A stretch of DNA of 64,000 bases from JASEGV01 sp947085405 (GTDB lineage: Bacteria; Bacteroidota; Ignavibacteria; UBA10030; BY39), in NCBI GenBank assembly GCA_947085405.1, contig CAMTWO010000013.1, forward strand, positions 62,001-126,000, given 5' to 3'. The notes under the pieces were generated by a model. That model saw only the letters and a list, made by a program, of their open reading frames with translations, was not told the origin of the DNA and did no database searches. Made by a program: the position numbers and the translations under genes. This document shows positions 50,870-59,190 of the stretch, piece by piece. Numbering within the stretch: the stretch's first letter is position 1; each line of letters starts with the position of its first letter.

Positions 50870-52015
50870 ATGAAACAGGTAAAAAAAGTTCTAACACTTT
50901 GGATAGCAACACTGTCTCTATTTGCTATCGGCTTTGTTCTCTTCGAAGCGAGTATTCTTGAGACTTCGGCTCTAATTTCTCTTTCAATACAAATGTTATT
51001 ATTTTATTTTTCTCTATTTATCGTTATTAATGAACCGACTAGAAAACATAAATTTATTTTCTTGAATTTTACAATATTTTTCGCCAATCCTTTTTTACAG
51101 GTTTTTAATATTTTTGGCTTTTCCAATCTGTTCTTTGACTCTGCATTTAGATCAGTTTACATATTCCAATATCTTCAAATATTTTTTACTACAACATTAG
51201 CATTTGCAATTGTTTATTTAGTTTTCGATTTGTTATTCCACAATTTTAAAATTTATCAAAAGTATCTTGTTACCGCTGCTGTAGTTTTAGGGGTTGGGCT
51301 ATTTTATTATCACCCGTTTTTAGAAAATCCCCAATCAGTAGAAAAGCCATATATCTACACAACAGAGAATATCCAAAAATTTAGAATAATCAGAGATACA
51401 AGAGAAGATTTTATAAACCAATATAATCGGGAACCAAATGCGAGCGAAATCGCAGCGCTTGTAACACTCCCTGCGATAAGTGATGGCGAAGTTGTCGGTC
51501 AGTTATATCCCGAAGCCAATCTCAAACAGATCGAAAAACTACTCCCATATACGAAAAATGATGGCTCGTTGGTTCTGTTATATCAGCCATTTTATTTCAA
51601 AATAATTTATATGGATGTTTTTGTTATTCTATTTATTTTATTATATTGCGGATACCAATATGCGAAAGATCCACCGCAAGGTGCTTATATTGATAAAATG
51701 ATGTATGTTTTTTTGGTAATATTCAGTTTAGATATTTTTCATCAGTGGGCTGTTATAAAAAGCGTAGAATTTGCAGGTTATATGGAATTATTTGGTATAG
51801 GTCAGTATTTTTCGGCAGGTTTTTTGGGTGTGCTTGTAATTTTCTTTTATGCCCGGTTGAAATTTATCAAATCGGTAGTCGGCGAGTTTTATGAGGTTGA
51901 AATTCAAGAGAATCCTGAAAAAATCACAAGATGGATGGATGGTATCGATAAATATATATTGAAGAATTTTACAAGCTCAAAAGATTTGAAAGGCAGGTTG
52001 TTTGAGCAAAGATGA
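50870..52015 (+). CDS. Polytopic membrane protein with a central extracytoplasmic-type domain, possible sensor
   Basis: 381 aa from ATG 50870; the longer TTG start lies upstream of the promoter. About five helices (residues 8-165) are followed by a hydrophilic stretch of about 90 residues (YIYTTENIQKFRIIRDTRED through LLPYTKNDGSLVL). Three further helices (about 245-345) lead to a charged C-terminal tail. I recognise no family. The domain between membrane segments could face the periplasm and sense a ligand. The next gene, an AAA+/Fis regulator, starts 42 nt downstream, so a membrane sensor/regulator pair is plausible. It is divergent from the repeat-peptide gene. Confidence 0.55.
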   Translation: MKQVKKVLTLWIATLSLFAIGFVLFEASILETSALISLSIQMLLFYFSLFIVINEPTRKHKFIFLNFTIFFANPFLQVFNIFGFSNLFFDSAFRSVYIFQYLQIFFTTTLAFAIVYLVFDLLFHNFKIYQKYLVTAAVVLGVGLFYYHPFLENPQSVEKPYIYTTENIQKFRIIRDTREDFINQYNREPNASEIAALVTLPAISDGEVVGQLYPEANLKQIEKLLPYTKNDGSLVLLYQPFYFKIIYMDVFVILFILLYCGYQYAKDPPQGAYIDKMMYVFLVIFSLDIFHQWAVIKSVEFAGYMELFGIGQYFSAGFLGVLVIFFYARLKFIKSVVGEFYEVEIQENPEKITRWMDGIDKYILKNFTSSKDLKGRLFEQR

Positions 52016-52057
52016 AAACAAAATTTTATATAAACAATTAAATAAAGAGTGGAGACT

Positions 52058-53098
52058 ATGGAAAAAGAAAAAACGACAAAATCATCCGCCACAGGCGGAG
52101 AAGAAAAATCAACTGAGAAGATGGAATATCCAATCATCGGTAAGAGCAGGGCAGTTGAACAACTTCTCAAACAAATTTCCCGGCTTTCCAAAACGAGACG
52201 CGATATTATTATTGTTGGTGAACCGGGTGTGGGTAAAGGGGCAATAGCCAAGAATATTTATGCACTGTGTAAACAGGATGATGAGCAATTGCCTTTTGCT
52301 TCTTTGAATTTGTCTGTCCTTGATGACAGAGAATTAGAAGCGGTGCTCTTTGGTTTCGATGCAGGAACTAAGGGTGTTGGAATGACAACGAGCAAGCGCG
52401 GGCTTTTTGAGATTGCAAATCACGGAACAGTGTTAATCGAAGAAATTGAAGAAGCAAGTTTCCGTAACCAGATGAAAATTTTGTCTTTTATGAACGAAAG
52501 GGTTACAAGGCGCCAGGGCAGTACTCATGCTGAACCGGTTGATATCCGCCTGATTATTACTATGAAAGCTTCGCCGAAAGAGTTATTTGAGAGACATAAA
52601 ATATTAGAAGGATTGCTCAATAAATTTTCTGAATTTGAAAAAATCGATGTAGCTCCGTTACGCGAACGTCCTGAAGATATTCCAGTTTTAGTGAAGTATT
52701 ATACGAATGAAATTTGCCAGGAACTTGGTATCGGCGATTTGGCTATCGATGTTAACGCCATTGAAGTTTTAGTAAGACAACCGTGGAAAGAAAATATCCG
52801 AGAGCTGAAAGCTGTAATAGATAAATCGGTACTCTTCTCAAGCGGTGGAAGATTTACACTACCTCAGGAACTCTTAGATGAGAAAACTGAAGTCGTTAAA
52901 ATGCTCAACAATATCGAGAGCGATCAAGAATTTATACTCGATAATTCTTTGGATGTTATAGAAAAAGGAATTATCGAACGGGCACTCGGAAAATTCGGTT
53001 TTAACCAATCGAAAGCGGCTCATTTTTTAGGTATGACCGAACAAACTCTCCGGTATAAACTAAAAAGATTGGGTGTTCCGAGCTCGCGGATACGCTAA
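52058..53098 (+). CDS. AAA+ transcriptional regulator with Fis-type HTH, lacking the GAFTGA motif
   Basis: 346 aa from ATG 52058 (a GTG at 52049 is possible). There is no receiver domain. A short disordered N-terminus (1-22) leads to an NtrC-like AAA+ domain: Walker A GEPGVGKG (54-61), Walker B-like GTVLIEEIEE and APLRERPEDIPVLVKYY. A Fis helix-turn-helix follows, NQSKAAHFLGMTEQTLRYKL. Where sigma-54 activators have GAFTGA this protein has GFDAGTKGVGM, so contact with sigma-54 is doubtful. Codons 10-14 (SATGG) consist of a GC-rich hairpin repeat. Cotranscribed with the membrane protein upstream. Confidence 0.8.
   Translation: MEKEKTTKSSATGGEEKSTEKMEYPIIGKSRAVEQLLKQISRLSKTRRDIIIVGEPGVGKGAIAKNIYALCKQDDEQLPFASLNLSVLDDRELEAVLFGFDAGTKGVGMTTSKRGLFEIANHGTVLIEEIEEASFRNQMKILSFMNERVTRRQGSTHAEPVDIRLIITMKASPKELFERHKILEGLLNKFSEFEKIDVAPLRERPEDIPVLVKYYTNEICQELGIGDLAIDVNAIEVLVRQPWKENIRELKAVIDKSVLFSSGGRFTLPQELLDEKTEVVKMLNNIESDQEFILDNSLDVIEKGIIERALGKFGFNQSKAAHFLGMTEQTLRYKLKRLGVPSSRIR
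52085..52099. repeat. Short GC-rich hairpin inside a coding sequence (TCCGCC-ACA-GGCGGA)
   Basis: Perfect 6-bp arms, 3-nt loop, same arms as the intergenic hairpin at 42299-42313. It supplies codons for S-A-T-G-G in the flexible N-terminus of the regulator. Confidence 0.8.
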
Positions 53099-53112
53099 TA
53101 CGATCGTAAATT

Positions 53113-53143
53113 TAAGAAGCCCTTTCACCGAAAGGGCTTCTTA
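53113..53143. terminator. Bidirectional intrinsic terminator
   Basis: A perfect 13-bp stem (TAAGAAGCCCTTT at 53113-53125, AAAGGGCTTCTTA at 53131-53143) with a 5-nt loop, between the converging regulator and glycosyltransferase genes. Confidence 0.85.
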
Positions 53144-53145
53144 GT

Positions 53146-54246
53146 TTATAGCGATCTTTCTTTCCAAATAATTTTTTTCGTGAGGATTGCAGCGAACGGG
53201 AGAAACATCGAGTAGATAAAAAGATATACCTCGAAAGCAAAAAAGTATTTCATATATTTTTTTATCTTTAATTTGTGTAAAGCATAAGTCAAGAATAAAC
53301 TGTCTATTGCTAATTTTGATATTAATGCAAGCATCCAGAGCGGCGGCGAAATAAATAAAGCACCAGCCATAATTAATATATTGAAAGCGAACGGCAGACT
53401 AAAAACTACGAAACCCATTGTTACCATATCTAAACCTCCTACCCCCCAACGCTGTTTTTGTCGGAATAAATTCTTCCACGTCGGACATGCTAAACTTGTA
53501 ACCAAAGTTTTCTCATCCAATGGAAAAACCATCTTACTTTTGTTTTTCTGAACTATCGCTTGTGTGAGTGCATAATCTTCTGTAACGCTAAACGGAATAA
53601 CCCGGTAGCCGCCGGTTTGTTCATAATCCTTTCTACGAACTGCTAAATTGTTACCGACACCCGTCAAAGGAAAACCTAACGTTGCAGCCGCTGAACCTAC
53701 ACTAAATAAATATATCCAATCTAACGACTGTATTCCCTCGAACGTGTTGTTTGCATCTAAAATTGTAAAACCGCCGACCACCCCCACTTGATTCTGAAAA
53801 TAACGAACGGTCTGTTTAACCCAGTTTTTAGGTAAAACGCAATCAGCATCGGTAAATAGGATGAACTCATTTTTCGAAGCTTCGATTCCTTGTGTAACCG
53901 CATTAACTTTGCCGATTAAGTTTCCTGTGTCCGGTGTAGAGTTTATCAACTTAAAGTGTGGATAATTAATGATGTGGTCGTTAATAATTTTTTCAGTTCT
54001 ATCAGTTGATTGATCATTTACGACAATGATTTCCAATTTTTCCGCGGGATAATTTAATTTTGATAAGGATTCTAAGCAGGGTTTAATTGAATGTTCTTCG
54101 TTACGTGCAGCCACAATTATTGTAACTGATGGTTCAAATTCGTCATTATGTTTGGTTTTAGTCGATTTAACTAATCCAACTAATAAAATTATAAATTCAA
54201 TAATCAATAACGAAGTAACAACGATCAATAAATATTCAACAATCAT
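53146..54246 (-). CDS. Family 2 glycosyltransferase, membrane-anchored
   Basis: 366 aa. An N-terminal helix (residues 3-25) precedes the GT-A domain: SVTIIVAARNEEHSIKPCLE, IIVVNDQSTDRTE, FILFTDADCVLPKNW (DxD) and the Q/RxxRW-type end QKQRWGVGGLDM. The last is a mark of processive GT2 enzymes. Three C-terminal helices (about 270-360) follow. It probably builds or transfers a lipid-linked or exported glycan at the inner membrane. Stands alone with its own promoter, divergent from udk. Confidence 0.88.
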   Translation of the reverse strand: MIVEYLLIVVTSLLIIEFIILLVGLVKSTKTKHNDEFEPSVTIIVAARNEEHSIKPCLESLSKLNYPAEKLEIIVVNDQSTDRTEKIINDHIINYPHFKLINSTPDTGNLIGKVNAVTQGIEASKNEFILFTDADCVLPKNWVKQTVRYFQNQVGVVGGFTILDANNTFEGIQSLDWIYLFSVGSAAATLGFPLTGVGNNLAVRRKDYEQTGGYRVIPFSVTEDYALTQAIVQKNKSKMVFPLDEKTLVTSLACPTWKNLFRQKQRWGVGGLDMVTMGFVVFSLPFAFNILIMAGALFISPPLWMLALISKLAIDSLFLTYALHKLKIKKYMKYFFAFEVYLFIYSMFLPFAAILTKKIIWKERSL

Positions 54247-54248
54247 GT

Positions 54249-54277
54249 TTGCTTTAACGCTCTATTTCTTTTATATT
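54249..54277 (+). promoter_or_regulatory. Promoter for udk (TTGCTT, 17 nt, TATATT)
   Basis: TTGCTT (54249-54254), 17-nt spacer, TATATT (54272-54277); start near 54284, about 32 nt before the ATG at 54316. Confidence 0.65.
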
Positions 54278-54295
54278 TTCAAAAACTTCTTGCGT

Positions 54296-54324
54296 AATAT
54301 ATAAAAGGTATTATTATGAATCAA
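54296..54324 (-). promoter_or_regulatory. Promoter for the minus-strand glycosyltransferase (TTGATT, 17 nt, TATATT)
   Basis: On the minus strand TTGATT (54324-54319) is 17 nt from TATATT (54301-54296). The -35 lies inside the udk coding sequence; the start site would be near 54289, 43 nt before the ATG. The two divergent promoters face each other and could interfere. Confidence 0.6.
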
Positions 54325-54963
54325 CCTCTGATAATCGGAATTGCCGGCGGCACCGGATCTGGTAAAACTACAGTAACATATAAAATTTTAGAGCGTCTCG
54401 ATATTTCGAAAGTTGCTGTTATCGAGCACGATGCCTATTATAAAGATATCACATCATTCAATGGTCGCCAGCCATCTGAAATAAATTTCGACCATCCTGA
54501 CGCACTTGAATCACGTTTATTAATTGAACATCTACATAAACTTAAAAAAGGAGAAACAATACATCATCCTATTTATGATTTTAAAACATATACTCGCTTG
54601 AAAGATTCGATTGTTATTCCTCCCCGCAATATTATAATTATAGAGGGAATATTAATCTTTGCCGAAAAAGAACTCCGCGATTTAATGGATATTAAAATTT
54701 ATGTTGATACAGATGCAGATGAGAGGTTATTAAGAAGGTTGCGGCGCGACTTGATTGAGCGGGGGAGGAATATCGAATCAATAATTATCCAATACAATTC
54801 TACAGTAAAACCGATGCATCTCGAATTTGTGGAGCCGAGTAAGCGTTGGGCTGACGTGATAATACCAAAGGGGGGCGAAAATAAAGTTGCAATCGATATG
54901 GTCGCTGCAAAAATTAAAGAGATGCTGCGAACCATTGACCTGTTAGCTAAAGAGATTCCTTGA
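54316..54963 (+). CDS. udk: Uridine kinase
   Basis: 215 aa. Walker A GGTGSGKTT (residues 11-19), VIEHDAYYKD, NFDHPDALES, YDFKTYTR and the lid RLLRRLRRDLIERGR are all diagnostic of bacterial uridine/cytidine kinase. It phosphorylates uridine and cytidine to UMP and CMP for pyrimidine salvage. Its stop codon overlaps the -35 box of the next promoter. Confidence 0.96.
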   Translation: MNQPLIIGIAGGTGSGKTTVTYKILERLDISKVAVIEHDAYYKDITSFNGRQPSEINFDHPDALESRLLIEHLHKLKKGETIHHPIYDFKTYTRLKDSIVIPPRNIIIIEGILIFAEKELRDLMDIKIYVDTDADERLLRRLRRDLIERGRNIESIIIQYNSTVKPMHLEFVEPSKRWADVIIPKGGENKVAIDMVAAKIKEMLRTIDLLAKEIP

Positions 54964-54988
54964 CTATCTACGCTAAAATTGGTATATT
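54960..54988 (+). promoter_or_regulatory. Promoter for the M16 peptidase gene (TTGACT, 17 nt, TATATT)
   Basis: TTGACT (54960-54965) overlaps the udk stop, 17-nt spacer, TATATT (54983-54988); start near 54995, about 30 nt before the ATG at 55026. Confidence 0.7.
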
Positions 54989-55025
54989 TTTACAACTTTT
55001 TTGAAAATATACTCAAACACAAACT

Positions 55026-56285
55026 ATGAAAAAAAACACTCCATCTGTTTATAAAAAAACAACTTTAGATAATGGTATTCGCATAATCACAGAAACAATT
55101 CCTTACGTTCATTCTGTTTCTGTCGGATTTTGGGTCAATACAGGTTCCCGCGATGAATCGCCTCGTGTAAACGGTATCTCTCATTTTATCGAGCACATGG
55201 CGTTTAAGGGGACGAATAAATATTCTTCGGCACAAATCGCAAAACAGATCGAAGGTTACGGCGGTTACTTAAATGCGTTCACAGGTAAAGAAGCTACATG
55301 TTACTATTCAAAAATTTTAGATGAGCATGTTCCCAGAACTGTAGATGTTTTATCGGAACTGGTTTTTAACCCTAAATTAAAAATTGAAGACATCGAAAAA
55401 GAAAAAATGGTGGTCTTAGAGGAGATAAAAAACATCGAAGACGACCCGGAAGAATTTATACACGACTATTTTGATGAGGTTCTTTTCCAAAATCACTCTG
55501 CTGGAAATCCTGTAATCGGGACTGCCAAGAATGTTCGCGAGTTTCAGAAGGATGATATAATTCAATATCTGAAAACACACTATCGACCTGAGAATATAAT
55601 TGTTGCCGCAGCCGGAAATATCCAGCACGACAAATTAGTAAGTTTAGTAGAAAAAACTTCTTCTGCTCTCAAACCTGAAAAACATTCTACCTATCAAAGA
55701 AAATCTTCAACCATCAAACGTAAACATAACTTGATTCGGCAAGATAAACCGATTCAACAGGCTCATATCTGTTTAGGAAATATTAGTTATAGCATAAAAA
55801 GCAAGTTCCGGTATCCACTCGTTATTATGAACACTTTGATTGGTGAGGGGATGAGTTCTCGTTTGTTTCAGAACATCAGAGAGAAATACGGTTTCTCTTA
55901 TTCAATCGGCTCGTTCCTTAATATGTTGAGCGATATAGGAAGTTTTGGCGTATATTCAGGAACCGATAAAAAAAATATACAAAAGTCGATTGATTTGATT
56001 TTCAAAGAGTTTGATAATTTGAAAAAAAACCCGGTTAAAATTTCAGAACTCGAACGTGTTAAATCGCAAGTCAAAGGAACCATTATGCTCAGTCTCGAAA
56101 GTATGTCGAGCAGGATGATGCGTTTAGCCACAAGCGAAATTTATTTCAACGAATATTTCACACTCGAATCTATTATCAAGCAACTTGATGCAGTTACCTC
56201 GGACGATGTAATGGAAGTTGCACATAAAATATTGAACAGGGAAAAATTTTCTGTTGTCATTTTTTCACCTCTTAATTCGAAATAG
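55026..56285 (+). CDS. M16 family zinc peptidase
   Basis: 419 aa. The inverted zinc motif HFIEH in RVNGISHFIEHMAFKGTNK, with the distal Glu about 75 residues later in the EEIKNIEDDPEE region, defines an active M16 subunit. The C-terminal half has the R/Y pair region LFQNIREKYGFSYSIGSFL used for substrate binding. Length matches single-chain processing-peptidase-type proteins (PqqL/YmxG-like). No signal peptide, so cytoplasmic. Likely degrades peptides or processes a specific substrate. The aminotransferase gene starts 1 nt after the stop. Confidence 0.93.
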   Translation: MKKNTPSVYKKTTLDNGIRIITETIPYVHSVSVGFWVNTGSRDESPRVNGISHFIEHMAFKGTNKYSSAQIAKQIEGYGGYLNAFTGKEATCYYSKILDEHVPRTVDVLSELVFNPKLKIEDIEKEKMVVLEEIKNIEDDPEEFIHDYFDEVLFQNHSAGNPVIGTAKNVREFQKDDIIQYLKTHYRPENIIVAAAGNIQHDKLVSLVEKTSSALKPEKHSTYQRKSSTIKRKHNLIRQDKPIQQAHICLGNISYSIKSKFRYPLVIMNTLIGEGMSSRLFQNIREKYGFSYSIGSFLNMLSDIGSFGVYSGTDKKNIQKSIDLIFKEFDNLKKNPVKISELERVKSQVKGTIMLSLESMSSRMMRLATSEIYFNEYFTLESIIKQLDAVTSDDVMEVAHKILNREKFSVVIFSPLNSK

Positions 56286-56286
56286 A

Positions 56287-57486
56287 ATGCTTACAAAACC
56301 GAACATATCAACACGAGCACAAACAATGCAAGCTTCACCCTTGCGAAAACTTGCCGCAACTGCTGAAGCCCGGAAAAAGCAGGGAATTAAAGTCCATCAT
56401 TTAAACATCGGACAACCCGACCTGCCAACGGCTCCAATCGTTTACGAAACAATACATAACATCGGGCAGCCTACGCTTGCTTACGCTCCTTCTGCAGGAT
56501 TAAATCCCACGCTCACTGCCTGGAAAAATTATTTCCAGCACGTAGGCATCGAATTTAACGAAAGCGAAATTGTTGTAACATCGGGTGGTTCTGAAGCTAT
56601 AATTTTTGCAATGTGTGCTGTTTGTGATAATCAAGATGAAATCATCGTATTCGAGCCGTTCTACACTAACTACAACGGTTTTGCAACAATCGCCAATGTG
56701 CATTTACAGCCCGTTCCGCTTTCGATAGCAAACGGTTTTCATCTTCCGGCAACTGAAGAAATTGAAAAACATATTAACGGAAAAACGAAAGCAATTTTAA
56801 TAACCAATCCATCTAATCCAACAGGCACAATTTATTCGAGAGATGAATTACAACGAATTGTAGATTTGGCAAAGAAGCATAACCTGTTTCTGATGTCGGA
56901 CGAAGTTTACCGTGAATTCAACTTCGATGCTGAGTTCATCAGCGTAATGAGTTTTCCCGAAATACGCAATCAAGTTATTCTATTGGATAGCTGTTCGAAA
57001 CGGTTTAATGTTTGCGGCGCCCGCATCGGTGTGATTGCAAGCCATAATGCTGAAGTGATTCATGCCGCTTTCAAATTCGGAATGGCTCGCCTCTCTGTTG
57101 CAACAATCGAGCAGCTTGCAGTTGTTCCGCTGCTGAATTCTCCCGACCAATATGTAAAACCGATAGTTGAAGAATTCCGAAAGCGTCGTGATGTTGTTTA
57201 CGAAACTTTGAAAACGATTCCCGGTGTTACTTACTACAAACCTGAAGGCGCCTTTTATATCGTTATTGGTTTACCTGTTACCGATTCAGATGATTTTGCA
57301 AGATGGTTGATTGAAGAATTCGAGCACAACAAAGAAACTGTTTTAATCGCTCCAGCTCAGGGTTTTTATGCTACACCCGGTAAAGGTATGAACGAAGTGC
57401 GGCTCGCTTTCACTTTAAATTTGGATGAGTTGCGCCGGTCGTTAGAAATTATAAAGTTTGCCCTCGAAGCTTACAATAAAAAATAG
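56287..57486 (+). CDS. Class I/II PLP-dependent aminotransferase
   Basis: 399 aa from ATG 56287, directly after the M16 stop; an upstream in-frame start at 56254 would lie inside that gene. HHLNIGQPDLPTAPIVYETI, VVTSGGSEAIIFAMCAV, LITNPSNPTGTIYSRDEL, SDEVYREFNF and SCSKRFNVCGARIGVI (with the PLP lysine in SKRF) mark an AspC/aspartate-type aminotransferase. The amino acid specificity is not readable; aspartate or aromatic amino acids are likely. nuoG starts 11 nt downstream, but a functional link is not obvious. Confidence 0.93.
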   Translation: MLTKPNISTRAQTMQASPLRKLAATAEARKKQGIKVHHLNIGQPDLPTAPIVYETIHNIGQPTLAYAPSAGLNPTLTAWKNYFQHVGIEFNESEIVVTSGGSEAIIFAMCAVCDNQDEIIVFEPFYTNYNGFATIANVHLQPVPLSIANGFHLPATEEIEKHINGKTKAILITNPSNPTGTIYSRDELQRIVDLAKKHNLFLMSDEVYREFNFDAEFISVMSFPEIRNQVILLDSCSKRFNVCGARIGVIASHNAEVIHAAFKFGMARLSVATIEQLAVVPLLNSPDQYVKPIVEEFRKRRDVVYETLKTIPGVTYYKPEGAFYIVIGLPVTDSDDFARWLIEEFEHNKETVLIAPAQGFYATPGKGMNEVRLAFTLNLDELRRSLEIIKFALEAYNKK

Positions 57487-57497
57487 AAAAAGTATTT

Positions 57498-59189
57498 ATG
57501 GTAAAAATAAAAATAAACGGAAACGAATACCAAGCCGATCCCTCAAAAACCATTATCGAAGCCGCACGTGAGAACGGAATTTCAATTCCATATTTTTGCT
57601 GGCATCCACGGCTTTCGGTGTCGGGCAACTGCCGAATGTGTCTTGTGGAAGTGGAGAAATCTCCCAAACTTGTTATTGCCTGCGCTACAAAAGTTGCCGA
57701 TGGTATGGTAATCAACACGAAGAATGAGCGGGTAGAAAAAGCCCAGAATGCTGTGATGGAGTTTATCCTGATTAATCATCCACTCGATTGCCCTATCTGT
57801 GATGAAGCTGGGGAATGTAAACTTCAGGATTATTCATACAAATACGACAAAGGTGTTTCCCGTTTCGAAGAAGAAAAAGTTCGCAAGCCGAAGCGAGTGG
57901 AACTCGGACCGAATGTGATGTTGGATGTTGAACGCTGTATAATGTGTTCGCGCTGTGTTCGCTTTTGCGATGAGATTGCAGGTAAACCTCAGTTAGTTTT
58001 TACTAACCGCAACGATCACGTGGAACTTACAACCGCACCGGGCGAACAATTGGACAATCCGTATTCGATGAACGTTATTGAACTTTGTCCGGTCGGTGCA
58101 CTTACGAGCCGCGATTTCCGTTTCAAAGCCCGTGTCTGGGAAATGTCGTCAACCGAAAGCATTTGCCGCGGATGTGCACGCGGATGTAATATGAATATCT
58201 GGGTTCGCAACAACGAGATATTACGACTGACTCCACGTTTAAATCCCGAAGTTAATGACTACTGGATGTGCGATAATGGACGGCTTAACACATTCAAGTA
58301 TGTGAATTCCGACCAACGAATTAAATCGCCGATGATGATGAAGGATGGTGAGGTAGTAGAAACAAGTTGGGAAGAAGGGATTGCATATTTAGTACACAAA
58401 ATTCAGAATTTTAAGAAAAACGAAATTGCGGGTATCGGTTCACCTTTTGCGACTAATGAAGATAATTATGTTTTTGCGAAATTTATGAAGCAGATTATTG
58501 GAACACCTCACGTCGATTTTTCGCGTCACATTGTAGAAGGTGACGAAGATAACTTATTAATCAGAAACGATAAAACTCCGAATTCGTTAGGCGCAATGGA
58601 AGTAGGCGTTTATCCGTCTGAGAAAGGTTATAACTTCCAACAAATTTTAAAAGCAATTGAATCGAAAGAATTGAAGTGCATTTACGTTTTGTGCGACGAC
58701 ATTGGGGTAACCCCCGAAGTTCGCGATGCTTTATCAAAAGTAGATTTTCTCATTGTTCATAGCCCAATTAAAAATTCACTCACAGCTATTGCCGATATAG
58801 TTTTCCCGACTGCGACTTATGCTGAAAAGAATGGCACCTTCACCAATTTTCAAGGGAGGGTTCAACGGATACGTCCTGCTATTGCAACTGCAGAAATGGA
58901 TCGTTCGTCCGATGGAATGTCGCTCAGCCGATGGGATAAATTCGGTGCCCAAAATGATAGATGGAATAAAGGAAACAAGCACGATGTCCGTCCGACTTGG
59001 AGGATTCTTAGCAGCATTGCAAATGCTATAAATCCGAAGTTCCGTTATAATTCGGCAGAAGAAATATTCAACGAAATTTCTTCAACTATCGATTCATTTA
59101 AAGGTTTATCATATCTTAAGATTGGCAGCAAAGGTGCGGCTCTTAATAAAAAACCAATCACTGAAAAGAAATCAATAAAAGTATCATAA
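57498..59189 (+). CDS. nuoG: NADH-quinone oxidoreductase subunit G, short form
   Basis: 563 aa. The N-terminal 2Fe-2S site uses Cys34, Cys45 and Cys48 with a fourth Cys later. HPLDCPICDEAGECKLQ is the His-Cys3 [4Fe-4S] site, CIMCSRCVRFC another. CRGCARGCNMNIWVR with a distal Cys suggests the extra N7-type cluster. The C-terminal molybdopterin-oxidoreductase-like domain is shortened, about 340 residues against much more in the E. coli protein (908 aa). It passes electrons from the flavin subunit to the NuoI clusters in complex I. Followed by nuoH after 1 nt; nuoE and nuoF are not adjacent. Confidence 0.92.
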   Translation: MVKIKINGNEYQADPSKTIIEAARENGISIPYFCWHPRLSVSGNCRMCLVEVEKSPKLVIACATKVADGMVINTKNERVEKAQNAVMEFILINHPLDCPICDEAGECKLQDYSYKYDKGVSRFEEEKVRKPKRVELGPNVMLDVERCIMCSRCVRFCDEIAGKPQLVFTNRNDHVELTTAPGEQLDNPYSMNVIELCPVGALTSRDFRFKARVWEMSSTESICRGCARGCNMNIWVRNNEILRLTPRLNPEVNDYWMCDNGRLNTFKYVNSDQRIKSPMMMKDGEVVETSWEEGIAYLVHKIQNFKKNEIAGIGSPFATNEDNYVFAKFMKQIIGTPHVDFSRHIVEGDEDNLLIRNDKTPNSLGAMEVGVYPSEKGYNFQQILKAIESKELKCIYVLCDDIGVTPEVRDALSKVDFLIVHSPIKNSLTAIADIVFPTATYAEKNGTFTNFQGRVQRIRPAIATAEMDRSSDGMSLSRWDKFGAQNDRWNKGNKHDVRPTWRILSSIANAINPKFRYNSAEEIFNEISSTIDSFKGLSYLKIGSKGAALNKKPITEKKSIKVS

Positions 59190-59190
59190 T

